This document shows positions 8,049 through 17,064 of a stretch of DNA of 46,695 nt, piece by piece. The notes below the pieces were generated by a model. That model ran no database searches. It worked only from the letters and a program-made list of their open reading frames with translations, and had not been told where the DNA came from. The translations under genes and the position numbers were made by a program. Each line of letters starts with the position of its first letter. Position 1 is the stretch's first letter. This DNA comes from an uncultured Clostridia bacterium (GTDB lineage Bacteria; Bacillota; Clostridia; Christensenellales; UBA1242): NCBI GenBank assembly GCA_937895935.1, contig CALBKX010000039.1:1-46695 (forward strand), read 5' to 3'.

Positions 8049-8711
8049 ATGTTTTCTAAAATAGGGAAGTTTTTTAAAAGTGTTACAAGCAAAATAAATG
8101 ACTTTTTATTTAAAAACCGATATGGTACAGTAATGACTTTAGTAGGCATTATTATAGCATTTTGGGACTTAATTTTAAAAGATTTACTTGACGGTAAAAA
8201 TTTTCAAGGAATTAAAGGTGTTTTTAGTATATTCTCAACACATAACACTGGTGGCGCTTGGAGTATTTTCCCTGGAAATACCTTGTTTCTTGTTGTAATT
8301 ACTATTGTTTTTATTATTGGAATTATAATCTTTAATTTTATGTTAAAGAAGAAAAATTACTTTTATGCTATTTCAATGGGGCTATTATTAAGTGGAGCCG
8401 TTTGTAATTTATTTGATAGAATTAAGTTTGGTTATGTAAGAGATTTTATTAAATTGGATTTTATTAATTTTCCTATTTTTAATATAGCCGACATAGCAAT
8501 TACTTTTGGTGTGATTTTACTATGTATTTATTTTGTTTTCATAATCCCAAAAATGGAAAGGGCTGAAACATCTAAGGTTGATGCAAATGCTCATAAAATT
8601 GTTGAGAAGTATGAGTTAAATAAAAACGAAGAAAATGTGGAAATTAACACTGATAAATCCGTTAAAAAAGTTGAAAAAACTAAAAAACAGAGAACAAAAA
8701 ATGGAGAATAA
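8049..8711 (+). CDS. lspA: Lipoprotein signal peptidase II
   Basis: About 220 aa. It cleaves the signal peptide of prolipoproteins in the membrane. Four hydrophobic helices are visible, plus the family motifs NTGGAWS, NLFDR (first catalytic Asp) and FNIADIAI (second catalytic Asp). ggagg at 8040-8044 lies one base before the ATG at 8046 and four before the ATG at 8049, so the second is preferred. The protein runs about 50 residues past the usual end as a charged Lys/Glu-rich cytoplasmic tail (PKMERAETSK to the end). It overlaps rluD by 11 bases. Confidence 0.93.
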   Translation: MFSKIGKFFKSVTSKINDFLFKNRYGTVMTLVGIIIAFWDLILKDLLDGKNFQGIKGVFSIFSTHNTGGAWSIFPGNTLFLVVITIVFIIGIIIFNFMLKKKNYFYAISMGLLLSGAVCNLFDRIKFGYVRDFIKLDFINFPIFNIADIAITFGVILLCIYFVFIIPKMERAETSKVDANAHKIVEKYELNKNEENVEINTDKSVKKVEKTKKQRTKNGE

Positions 8712-9630
8712 ATTTGAAGTTTTAAAAACAGATGAAGGGAAAAGGCTTGACTTTTTATTATCACAAAAGTTTCCAGAATTATCTCGTTCACATATAAAAA
8801 AACTTATAGATGAAAAAATGGTGACTGTAAATAACAAGTTTGTCAAAGCGGGTGAAAAGGTAAAAGATAGACAAATGATTATTGTGGAAGTTCCAGAGCC
8901 TAAAAAATTAGACATAACCCCAGAAAATATTGATATTGATATTGTATATGAAGATGATGATTTAGCGGTTATTAATAAACCAAAGGGCATAGTAGTTCAT
9001 CCTGCAAACGGAAATGAAAATGGCACTCTTGTTAATGCTTTATTGTTCCACTTAAAAAACTTAAGTGGCATCAATGGAGTTATAAGGCCGGGAATTGTAC
9101 ATAGATTAGACAAGGACACTTCTGGATTATTAATAGTTGCAAAAAACGATAATGCACATATTAACTTAGCAAAACAAATTGAAACCAAAACTTGCCATAG
9201 ATACTATGTAGCGCTGTGTAGTGGAAATTTTAAAAACGATGAAGGTATAATAAAAACCGGATATGGTCGTAGTAAAAATGATAGGAAACTAATGGCTACA
9301 TATCCCTTAGGTGAGGGTAAAATTGCTGAAACTCATTATAAAGTTTTACAGAGATTTGGAAATTATACACTTGTTGAATTTAAATTACAAACAGGAAGAA
9401 CTCATCAAATAAGAGTTCATTGTAAATATATAAATCATCCTATTATAGGTGATGAAGTTTACGGATTTAAAGATAAGCAATTTAAGTGTAAAGGACAATT
9501 GTTGCACGCATATAAAATTGAATTTATTCAGCCAACAACAAAAAAGAATATTACAATTGAAATACCATTTAGTAAAGAATTGCAAAGAGCATTAAATAAA
9601 TTAAATAATGGAGGAAGAAATGAAATTTAG
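8701..9630 (+). CDS. rluD: Pseudouridine synthase, RluD family
   Basis: About 309 aa from the ATG at 8701 (MENKFEVLKTDEGKRLD). An in-frame ATG at 8635 would add 22 residues that lie wholly within lspA and do not look like the family. An S4 RNA-binding domain (SRSHIKKLIDEKMVTVNNK) precedes the catalytic motif RPGIVHRLDKDTSGLLIVAK with the nucleophile Asp in HRLD. GRTHQIRVH is near the C-terminus. It modifies uridines in 23S rRNA. The lspA-rluD order is the same as lspA-ylyB in Bacillus. Confidence 0.93.
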   Translation: MENKFEVLKTDEGKRLDFLLSQKFPELSRSHIKKLIDEKMVTVNNKFVKAGEKVKDRQMIIVEVPEPKKLDITPENIDIDIVYEDDDLAVINKPKGIVVHPANGNENGTLVNALLFHLKNLSGINGVIRPGIVHRLDKDTSGLLIVAKNDNAHINLAKQIETKTCHRYYVALCSGNFKNDEGIIKTGYGRSKNDRKLMATYPLGEGKIAETHYKVLQRFGNYTLVEFKLQTGRTHQIRVHCKYINHPIIGDEVYGFKDKQFKCKGQLLHAYKIEFIQPTTKKNITIEIPFSKELQRALNKLNNGGRNEI

Positions 9631-10081
9631 TTTAGTAAAAGATAATTTAAAAAGAAAAGAATATAATGTAAAAATCTTTTATGATAAAATTGATAATTAT
9701 TATAAAATTAAAGCGTATAACGATACAAATATAGAAGTTGCAAATTTGACATTTAAAACAATTTACAGTCCTGAACGCGAAATTTGGCTTTATAATGTTG
9801 TAACAAATGACAATTATAAAAAGCAAGGCTATGCAACCGCCTTACTAAAAGTATTAGAATATTTTGCATATATGTATAAAATTGATGTGGTTGAAGGGAA
9901 ATATTATCCAACAGATAAAAATGCCTATGTTTTTTATGAAAATAATGGATATAAAATTTATAGTGAATATTATGATACGTTTTTATCCAAAAAAATTGAC
10001 TTTAAACAAGTTTTAAGTGATATAAAACCTTGTATTTCTGATTTTGAAATCACTGAAACGAATTTTGATAAAGAAAAATAA
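9620..10081 (+). CDS. GNAT-family N-acetyltransferase
   Basis: About 153 aa. ATG at 9620 is chosen because ggagga (9610-9615) lies just before it; an ATG at 9608 has no RBS. It overlaps the end of rluD by 11 bases. The acetyl-CoA loop is seen in YKKQGYATALLKVLEYFA (about 75-92) with the preceding strand WLYNVVTNDN. The closing motif is NAYVFYENNGYKIY. The substrate cannot be told. A weak intrinsic terminator follows. Confidence 0.75.
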   Translation: MKFSLVKDNLKRKEYNVKIFYDKIDNYYKIKAYNDTNIEVANLTFKTIYSPEREIWLYNVVTNDNYKKQGYATALLKVLEYFAYMYKIDVVEGKYYPTDKNAYVFYENNGYKIYSEYYDTFLSKKIDFKQVLSDIKPCISDFEITETNFDKEK

Positions 10082-10117
10082 AGTTTTAAGGTTAAATAAA
10101 ATAAATTAAAAAAATAT

Positions 10118-10157
10118 GAATTTTGTAGAAAATGCAAAGTTCTTTTTCATTTTTTTA
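10118..10157 (+). terminator. Terminator after the GNAT gene
   Basis: An 8-bp stem gaattttg/caaagttc (one G-U pair) is followed by tttttcattttttt. Confidence 0.5.
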
Positions 10158-10207
10158 TGGTCATTAAAACAAACTAAAAATAAACAAAGGTTTTAATAAA
10201 ATAATAA

Positions 10208-10242
10208 AGCGTAAGATGCCTAATATGCCTTGCGTTTTTTTT
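10208..10242 (+). terminator. Second hairpin with T-run before yqeY
   Basis: agcgtaag pairs with cttgcgtt (two G-U pairs) and is followed by eight T. It lies 40 bases ahead of yqeY and overlaps a candidate promoter, so it could be a true terminator or a leader hairpin. Confidence 0.5.
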
Positions 10243-10258
10243 AAAAAAGTGATATTCT
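10230..10258 (+). promoter_or_regulatory. Candidate promoter of yqeY
   Basis: -35 ttgcgt (10230-10235), 17-bp spacer, -10 tattct (10253-10258). It overlaps the T-run of the preceding terminator. Modest match. Confidence 0.4.
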
Positions 10259-10281
10259 AAAAATAATATAAGGAGTAGAGT

Positions 10282-10704
10282 ATGATTTTAGAAGAAATAA
10301 ATAAAGCAAATGTGCAAGCATTCAAAGATAAAAACACTATAGTTAAAGACATTATAAGTATAATTAAAAGTAAAGCAAAACTTTTAGAAGTAGAAAAACG
10401 TGCAAAAGGCGAACAATTAACAGATGCTGATATAGCAAACTTAATTCAAAAATTAATTAAGGAATTAGCTGAATCTGCCGATAATTATAAAAAAGTAAAC
10501 AATATTCAAGAAGTTGAAACTATTGAAAAACAAATTGAGTTTTGTAAAAGTTTTTTACCAAAAACTTTGAGTAAAGAAGAAATTAAAAACATTATATTAT
10601 CACTTGATGATAAATCAATCCCTAATGTAATGAAACATTTTAAAACAAACTATGCAGGTAGTGTTGATATGCGTGAAGTTCAAGAAGTTTTAAAAACAAT
10701 TTAA
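10282..10704 (+). CDS. yqeY: GatB/YqeY domain protein
   Basis: 140 aa with the typical YqeY layout: an N-terminal helical bundle containing EVEKRAKGEQLTDADIANLI and IEFCKSFLPKTLSKEEI, then a small domain resembling the GatB tail (MKHFKTNYAGSVDMREVQEVL). Small tRNA amidotransferase-like proteins of this family are found across Firmicutes; their role is not firmly known. RBS aaggag. It heads a run with the metallophosphoesterase (13 bases) and the CvpA-like fusion (14 bases). Confidence 0.9.
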   Translation: MILEEINKANVQAFKDKNTIVKDIISIIKSKAKLLEVEKRAKGEQLTDADIANLIQKLIKELAESADNYKKVNNIQEVETIEKQIEFCKSFLPKTLSKEEIKNIILSLDDKSIPNVMKHFKTNYAGSVDMREVQEVLKTI

Positions 10705-10717
10705 TTAAAGGAAAAAT

Positions 10718-11419
10718 ATGAATATATTTGCGATTTCAGATTTACATTTATGTTTAAGTGGAGCGAAACCAATGGACATATTTGGAGCCACTTGGGAAAA
10801 CTATCTTGATGAAATAAAAAAAGATTGGAACGCACGCGTTACAGATGAAGATTACGTTTTAATGGCTGGAGATTTATCTTGGGCGTTAAAACTAGACGAA
10901 GCAACAAATGATTTAAAGTATTTACAGAGTTTAAAAGGTAAAAAAATAATCATAAGAGGAAATCACGATTATTGGTGGAAAAGCATATCTTCTTTAAGGA
11001 AAATGCTTCCCGATTCAATTTATCCGCTTCAAAATGATGCCATAAAAATTGATAAATATATAATTGCAGGCACAAGAGGTTGGACTGTTCCAGAAAAAAA
11101 CAAACAGGAAACTGAGGAAGATGAAAAATTGTATAAAAGGGAAATTTTAAGATTAGAACTATCTTTGGAGTTTGCAAAAAAACTTAAAACAGATGATAAT
11201 GACATAATTATTGCAATGATTCATTATCCACCTTTTAATTCTAATTTTGAGGATAGCGAGTTTACAAGGCTATTTGAAAAATACAACGTTAAAAAAGTAA
11301 TTTATGGGCATTTGCATGGTAAAAATAGCCGAAGCATACTAAACACAACAAAGAATGGTGTAGAATACTTTTTAACTAGTTGTGACAAATTAAATAATAA
11401 ATTAGTTCAAATATATTAA
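10718..11419 (+). CDS. Calcineurin-like metallophosphoesterase
   Basis: 233 aa. All metal-site motifs are present in order: SDLHL (D-x-H), AGDLSW, GNHDYWW, IHYPP and GHLHG. The layout matches a group of predicted cytoplasmic phosphohydrolases (COG1768-like). There is no signal peptide. The substrate is unknown. RBS aaagga. Confidence 0.88.
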   Translation: MNIFAISDLHLCLSGAKPMDIFGATWENYLDEIKKDWNARVTDEDYVLMAGDLSWALKLDEATNDLKYLQSLKGKKIIIRGNHDYWWKSISSLRKMLPDSIYPLQNDAIKIDKYIIAGTRGWTVPEKNKQETEEDEKLYKREILRLELSLEFAKKLKTDDNDIIIAMIHYPPFNSNFEDSEFTRLFEKYNVKKVIYGHLHGKNSRSILNTTKNGVEYFLTSCDKLNNKLVQIY

Positions 11420-11433
11420 AAAGGATTAAAAAA

Positions 11434-14400
11434 ATGAAACCAGAATTAATTACTTTATTTCTAAATATTTTATTCTTAGCTTTTTTAGTTTTTGGATTTT
11501 TGTTTGGTCTAAAAGGCTTAAAAAAAGCAACGAGTAGTTTATGTACTTTTATTATAGCTATGGTTGTAATATTGTTTTTAACAGGTCCTATCTCTTATTG
11601 GGTTTTGAATATGAACATCAAGGGAAAATCCTTAGAAAAAATTATTTCCGATGCTGTAACTCCCGCTTTGGGAAATTCAATTGCATCAAGCGAAGTAGCA
11701 CAAAATTTAATTAAGAGCATTCCAGTAATGCTAGTTAGCATTGTTGTGTGTATATTATTAATTTTTGTTTTAGGTTTAATATTTAAAATTATCGGAAGTA
11801 TTGTTTATAGATTAATCTTTGGAAAGGACGATAAAAAAGTTGTAGAAAAAGTAGAAATAGTAAACGATGTTCCTCAAATGACTAAAAAAACTGTTAAAAA
11901 GGAAAAACATAGGCTTCTTGGTGGTCTTGTTGGCTTGGTTCATGGATTTCTACTAGCAATTGTTATTTTCTTGCCTTTAACAGGCTTAGTAAATATTGTA
12001 ACTGACATAACAGGAGTGGACGAAGTTAGTGCTGAAACTTTTGACAACGATAATAACAAAACTGAATTCTTAGCAGGTGAAGAAACTGTTTCAATAGAAT
12101 TAAAACCTTCAAAAGAATTAATAAAAGATTATTTGCCAGAACAATTTTACGACTATGCCAAAGCATTAGATAATTCAATAATAGCAAAAATAGGAAAGGT
12201 TGGAAATATGTCTGAAAAGACACTTAACCTTGTTGCTAGATGTAGTATTAATGGTTACACAATTAAATTGGGTGATGAAATTAGGACACTAGTTGGTGTT
12301 TATGATGAGTTTGTTGATTTTACATCTGGAGCATCTAAAAGGCTAGGAACATCCGATTTAAATGCAATTGTAAATGACATTATTGAAAATCCTAATAATT
12401 ATGACTTTAATAAATTATATACATTATGTGACCATTTGTTTGAATCAAACTTGGTCAAGGCAATTGGGAATGACGGTTTAAAAGCAATTGCAGATAGTCT
12501 GGTTGAAAATAACAAAGATGAAAGTTTGCAACCAATTTACTTGCATTTACAAACTGCAGTAAACAACTATTGTGCAAACAAGTACAATTTAAAAGATGAT
12601 GCAAAAGCTCTTTTAGGCGTTTTAGAAGTATCAGCAAAAAGCGGGTTAATTAAAGCTGTTAAACAAAATCCTGTTGTAATTGATGATGTATCAAATATAT
12701 TATTAAACAATTCTGAAAAGGTTTTAAAAGATCTTTCGGGAAAAATATCAAGTTCTAATTTGCTCCAAAAAATGGTTATTGAAGCAACAAATTATGGTTC
12801 ATCTTATTTACAAGATTATATGAACGACAATATTGAATTTGTAAATGATGAAAAAGTCGCTCTCCCTGTAATAGATGGTTCAAAAGACATCCATATTACA
12901 TCAACAGAAATTACAAAAGTTTTGTCTGGTGGCTTGAAATTGTATCAAGAAATAAAAGATAACGTTGATTTGGATGCGGTAAAAAATGATTTTTACAAAG
13001 CATTTGATTATGATGTAGACAAAATATTAAACTTGATAGGTGATGAGTTAGACACAGTTGTAAATATGTCTATAATAAAAGATTCAAAATTGTTTATTAA
13101 TATTTGCGATGCAATGAGCAATTCAAAAGAATATTCTAAATATTTAAGTTTTAATGAACTTTCAAAAGGTTCAAACATTAAAGACCAATTTTCATTAATT
13201 GCAAAAAGTGCGGTAGAACTAAAAAATTCTGAATTAATAACCTATCTAAAAAATTACAACGATGAAAATAAAGACACTACAATTGATTCAATAATTACTC
13301 AATTAAACACAATTAATATTAATAATGAAACTTTAAGTACAAGAATATTAAAACCTATTCTTTCATGCTCAATTTTACAAAACACAATAATATTTGGTTT
13401 GGACACTGCACATGATGTTATTGAATCTGCAATAAATGAAATGGTAGACGGTGAAGAAATAAAAATTTCCGCATTAAATACCAACAATATAATGTCAGAA
13501 ACATATAGAACACAAATTTTAGATTTAGTCAATAAATTTGTTGCGTACGCAAAAGACATCAAAATTAAAGATTTAAAAGAAGATTTAATGGACACCTTAC
13601 TAAATAGCAATTTAGAAAACTTGGGTAGTGCATTGGATGTAGTAAAAACTTCAAAATTATTCTCATCAAACGGAACAAACACTGGCGCTTACACAGATAT
13701 TGTAACAGCTTTAAACAAAAGCAAACTAAATGAAGTTTTGGACTTTTCTAACACAACAAATCAAGAATTTAGTTGGAAAACTGAACTTACTTCTTTAAAA
13801 ACTACAATTGATACTTTAAATGAAATTGAAGTAATTGATGAAAACGGAAACCCAGTTGGGCTAATTTCATATGTTATGAATGGTGGAGATTTCAATAAAG
13901 CATACGATTATTTAAATGCTATAAACGTACAAGGTGTGAAACCTTTATTTGAAATAAGTTTAGTAAAACCTGTTGCGATTACTATAATCAACACAATAAA
14001 TGCAAAAATTAAGGAATTTGTAGGTGAGGATTTAGGTGCTAAAATTACTGATTTTGATAAGACTTTAATTTTAAAAGAAAATGAACCACAACAAATTACA
14101 GATGTAATCGCTGCTGCTACTGAAATTGATTTTACAGAAGATGATTTAGATAATATAGACAAGTTAAAATTAAATTATTTACTTTCAAAACTTGAAATAA
14201 ATGCTAAAAATGATGGTGTGTTTAAGGAATCTTATAATGCATTGTTGCTAAAAACAGCAAATATGATAAATGAAAACATAAAATCATTTGCAAATGTGGG
14301 AAACGACAAAATAACAACATTTACAAGTTATAAGGACGTATTAAATTATAGCCAAAACATTATTGAAATTTTAAATAGTGCTTTAGACACTGTTAAAGCA

Positions 14401-15174
14401 GTAAAGAGTGCGTCATTCAAAGATATTGATACAAACCAATTATTTGTTTTAATAAATGCTTTAAGACTTAATTCTGAAATTGCAGATGGTATATTTAAAG
14501 AAACTTATAACACTGTTATGATTTATATAGTAAACAAAGTAAATGAACAAATTGCCGATTTTGTTGGCACAAACCTTGCCTCAGAAATTGTAATTTACAA
14601 AGGCACAGACTCTGCTGTTGCAAATATTGGTGATAAATATAATTATATCAAAGAGATAATTGAATGTGCTGTTCAGGCATACAAAGCAATCCCAGAAGGA
14701 AAAGAATTGCAAGATATTGATTCTACAACACTTGGCAACTTGCTTGACGCATTAAATAGCTTTATACTTACACGCCCTGCATATAATGCGTTAAATAATA
14801 AACTTGCAAACATAGTTATAGAACAAGTAAATAGTATTACTGGAAAATCAATCTCACAAATTACAGAAATTCTTGATTTATCTTCTCAAAGCCAAGATAT
14901 TAAAGATATAATTGATGTTGCCTTGGATGTTGTTCCTGCTCTTGATGGCAAAATCGCCAAAGTGACAGAAATGACTGAGGAAGATAAAGCGAATATGCTT
15001 AAATTTCTTGAAACAGTTCAAGAAAATGGTGAAAAAGAAAATGGTGTTTTTAAACCAGCATATGATTCTCTTGTAGAATATATTGCAGAACAAAATGGCA
15101 CAACAGCAGAAATAATCAAAACAAAATATGGAACTGATGGAAAAATAGATTGGAAAAGTTTTATTAATGGATAA
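11434..15174 (+). CDS. Giant CvpA-like membrane protein with extracytoplasmic repeats
   Basis: 1246 aa. Residues 1-190 have four hydrophobic helices (about 5-25, 33-55, 97-127, 165-190) laid out as in CvpA (colicin V production) family proteins, which are usually only 160-200 aa. Positive charges between helices 1-2 and 3-4 put those loops inside and the long C-terminal part outside. Residues about 190-1246 are mostly helical and acidic, with no further membrane segment. At least five degenerate units about 90-95 residues apart occur near nt 13927, 14212, 14485, 14770 and 15040. They share a core like NGVFKESYNALL / DGIFKETYNTVM / NGVFKPAYDSLV followed by a helix with a Val-Asn-x-x-Ile pattern. 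No enzyme motif was seen. It sits between a phosphoesterase and rsmH, at the edge of the division cluster, so an envelope role is a reasonable guess only. Confidence 0.7.
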   Translation: MKPELITLFLNILFLAFLVFGFLFGLKGLKKATSSLCTFIIAMVVILFLTGPISYWVLNMNIKGKSLEKIISDAVTPALGNSIASSEVAQNLIKSIPVMLVSIVVCILLIFVLGLIFKIIGSIVYRLIFGKDDKKVVEKVEIVNDVPQMTKKTVKKEKHRLLGGLVGLVHGFLLAIVIFLPLTGLVNIVTDITGVDEVSAETFDNDNNKTEFLAGEETVSIELKPSKELIKDYLPEQFYDYAKALDNSIIAKIGKVGNMSEKTLNLVARCSINGYTIKLGDEIRTLVGVYDEFVDFTSGASKRLGTSDLNAIVNDIIENPNNYDFNKLYTLCDHLFESNLVKAIGNDGLKAIADSLVENNKDESLQPIYLHLQTAVNNYCANKYNLKDDAKALLGVLEVSAKSGLIKAVKQNPVVIDDVSNILLNNSEKVLKDLSGKISSSNLLQKMVIEATNYGSSYLQDYMNDNIEFVNDEKVALPVIDGSKDIHITSTEITKVLSGGLKLYQEIKDNVDLDAVKNDFYKAFDYDVDKILNLIGDELDTVVNMSIIKDSKLFINICDAMSNSKEYSKYLSFNELSKGSNIKDQFSLIAKSAVELKNSELITYLKNYNDENKDTTIDSIITQLNTININNETLSTRILKPILSCSILQNTIIFGLDTAHDVIESAINEMVDGEEIKISALNTNNIMSETYRTQILDLVNKFVAYAKDIKIKDLKEDLMDTLLNSNLENLGSALDVVKTSKLFSSNGTNTGAYTDIVTALNKSKLNEVLDFSNTTNQEFSWKTELTSLKTTIDTLNEIEVIDENGNPVGLISYVMNGGDFNKAYDYLNAINVQGVKPLFEISLVKPVAITIINTINAKIKEFVGEDLGAKITDFDKTLILKENEPQQITDVIAAATEIDFTEDDLDNIDKLKLNYLLSKLEINAKNDGVFKESYNALLLKTANMINENIKSFANVGNDKITTFTSYKDVLNYSQNIIEILNSALDTVKAVKSASFKDIDTNQLFVLINALRLNSEIADGIFKETYNTVMIYIVNKVNEQIADFVGTNLASEIVIYKGTDSAVANIGDKYNYIKEIIECAVQAYKAIPEGKELQDIDSTTLGNLLDALNSFILTRPAYNALNNKLANIVIEQVNSITGKSISQITEILDLSSQSQDIKDIIDVALDVVPALDGKIAKVTEMTEEDKANMLKFLETVQENGEKENGVFKPAYDSLVEYIAEQNGTTAEIIKTKYGTDGKIDWKSFING

Positions 15175-15184
15175 CATAGGATAA

Positions 15185-16129
15185 ATGGAAATAAAATTTG
15201 AACACAAACCGGTTATGTTAAATGAAGTGCTTTCGGGGTTAAATATTAATCCCGATGGCATTTATATTGATTGCACTCTTGGCGGTGGCGGACATAGCGA
15301 AAAAATACTGGAAAAATTGAGTAGTAATGGAATGTTAATCGGGCTTGATAAGGATACTGATGCCATTGAATACACAACCAGACGCTTGCAATCAAAATAC
15401 CCAAACTTTAAGTCTTTTCATACCGACTTTAAACAAGTTTTGGATGTTATAGATTATTTAGATTTATACAACAAACTTGATGGAGTTTTAATTGATTTAG
15501 GTGTTAGTTCTTATCAATTAGATACAGCAGAGCGTGGCTTTAGTTTTAGATTTGACGGACCTTTAGATATGCGTATGGATAAAAGTCAAAGTTTTAAAGC
15601 ATACAACGTTGTAAATGAATACTCATTTGAACAATTGTGTAAAATCTTTTTTGAATATGGAGAAGAGGAGTTTGCAAAACAAATTGCCAAAAACATAATA
15701 AAGGCTAGAGAAATTTCACCTATTAAAACGACTTTAGAACTTTCAAAAATTATTGAAAATTCCCTTCCAGCAAAAATTGTATTTAAACGTGGCGGAGCCG
15801 ATAAAAAAGTTTTCCAAGCAATAAGAATTGAAGTTAATGGCGAACTTAACAATTTATACGAAACTATTTTGCTTCTTGGTAAAAATCTAAAAAAAGGCGG
15901 TAGAATGGCAATTCTTACATTCCACTCTTTAGAAGATAGAATTGTAAAATATGCTTTTAGAGAACTTTGTACCGACTGCATTTGTCCTCCAAAAACTCCA
16001 ATTTGCATATGCGGACATAAAGCCATTTGCAAACTTGTCAATAAAAAGCCGATTGTGGCAAGCATTGAAGAACAAAAGGAAAACCCAAGGTCAACTTGTG
16101 CTAAACTCAGAATAATTGAAAGAATTTGA
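15185..16129 (+). CDS. rsmH: 16S rRNA (cytosine-1402 N4) methyltransferase RsmH
   Basis: 314 aa, full length for RsmH (MraW). The N-terminal motif HKPVMLNEVL, the SAM-binding loop DCTLGGGGHSEKIL (about 29-42), DLGVSSYQLDTAERGFSFR and the late block LTFHSLEDRIVK are all seen. It methylates C1402 in the decoding centre. In Firmicutes it opens the division and cell-wall cluster, normally followed by ftsL and pbp/spoVD, and that order holds here. mraZ is not upstream. The RBS is weak (aggat), 10 bases after the preceding stop codon. Confidence 0.95.
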   Translation: MEIKFEHKPVMLNEVLSGLNINPDGIYIDCTLGGGGHSEKILEKLSSNGMLIGLDKDTDAIEYTTRRLQSKYPNFKSFHTDFKQVLDVIDYLDLYNKLDGVLIDLGVSSYQLDTAERGFSFRFDGPLDMRMDKSQSFKAYNVVNEYSFEQLCKIFFEYGEEEFAKQIAKNIIKAREISPIKTTLELSKIIENSLPAKIVFKRGGADKKVFQAIRIEVNGELNNLYETILLLGKNLKKGGRMAILTFHSLEDRIVKYAFRELCTDCICPPKTPICICGHKAICKLVNKKPIVASIEEQKENPRSTCAKLRIIERI

Positions 16130-16254
16130 CGTTAATTGAAATTGCTTACTTTTGATATTACAAATTATCTTGAAATTAATTGTTAATTATTCAAAATATC
16201 ACATTATCAAGTTTTTATTTATTTACATTGTAATGTCAAAATTAATATGTTAAT

Positions 16255-16264
16255 ATGATATAAT
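16255..16264 (+). promoter_or_regulatory. Extended -10 promoter ahead of the FtsL-position gene
   Basis: tgatataat gives a consensus -10 (tataat, 16259-16264) with the extended TG. No good -35 is needed or seen. It lies 25 bases before the ATG. Confidence 0.55.
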
Positions 16265-16288
16265 TAGATATCAACAAAGGAGAAAATT

Positions 16289-17062
16289 ATGTTTGAAGAT
16301 AGGTCAAAAAATTATAGTTTTGAAAAAATAGATTCAGCGGCACGAACAACAGTAAGTACTTTAAATGCTTCAGAAACAAAAAATATGACTGAAGCACAAA
16401 AAAGACTTTTTTCAAATGAAGTTAGTAAACCAATTTTACAGCCTCATACAAATATTGAAGTTGAAAATTTGCCAAGCTCTAAATATTTACAATCTTTTAA
16501 CAAAAATTTAACCGTTGGTGAAGCGATTGAAGCAGAAAAAATGCAGTCGCAAGAAAATAAAGTAGAGGAAAAAGTTTCCGCACAAACAGAACAAAAACAA
16601 GAATCAAACATTAATTTTGATAAACTTATTGAAGAGTCACAAGAGATAAAAGTTGATGAAAAAATAATTAATAAAGAACTCAAAAAAATCAATCCAACAC
16701 CCAAAAAAAATTACTCATTTAGAATAAAACTTGTTGCAGGTGTATATTGTATATTAGTTGCTTTATTTGGTGGTTGGGTAATTAGTAACGCTGTTAATAT
16801 TTCTCGTACAAATGCGAGCGTGTATGAAACAGTTTCAAAAACTAAAGAGGTTGATGCTAATATTGAAAGCATAATTTTAAAAATTAAAAAATACGATGAT
16901 GCTTCAAAAGACCCTGAAGATAGTTCTGTTTTAAAGGAAATGATTACCACAACAATTGAAACAACTCCAGAAACAATTACTGAGCCTAATGAATATGTTG
17001 AAAAATCAAACTGGTTTGACGCTTTTTGTAATTGGATTTCAAGACTTTTTGGAGGAAAATAA
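16289..17062 (+). CDS. Single-pass membrane protein at the ftsL position
   Basis: 257 aa, ATG with aaaggag. The first 140 residues are a charged, Glu/Gln-rich cytoplasmic part. A membrane helix spans about 147-168 (VAGVYCILVALFGGWVI). About 90 residues follow, with a short possible coiled coil (VYETVSKTKEVDANIESIILKIKKY) and an end rich in aromatic residues (WFDAFCNWISRLFGGK). FtsL normally lies between rsmH and the division PBP and has this cytoplasmic tail-helix-coil plan, but it is usually about 110-130 aa. The sequence alone does not prove FtsL, so the assignment is positional. The next gene starts 2 bases later. Confidence 0.6.
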   Translation: MFEDRSKNYSFEKIDSAARTTVSTLNASETKNMTEAQKRLFSNEVSKPILQPHTNIEVENLPSSKYLQSFNKNLTVGEAIEAEKMQSQENKVEEKVSAQTEQKQESNINFDKLIEESQEIKVDEKIINKELKKINPTPKKNYSFRIKLVAGVYCILVALFGGWVISNAVNISRTNASVYETVSKTKEVDANIESIILKIKKYDDASKDPEDSSVLKEMITTTIETTPETITEPNEYVEKSNWFDAFCNWISRLFGGK

Positions 17063-17064
17063 TA

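Noticed and set aside
15586..16065. A 159-aa minus-strand open frame in rsmH
   Set aside because: It lies wholly within rsmH on the other strand; no start signal.
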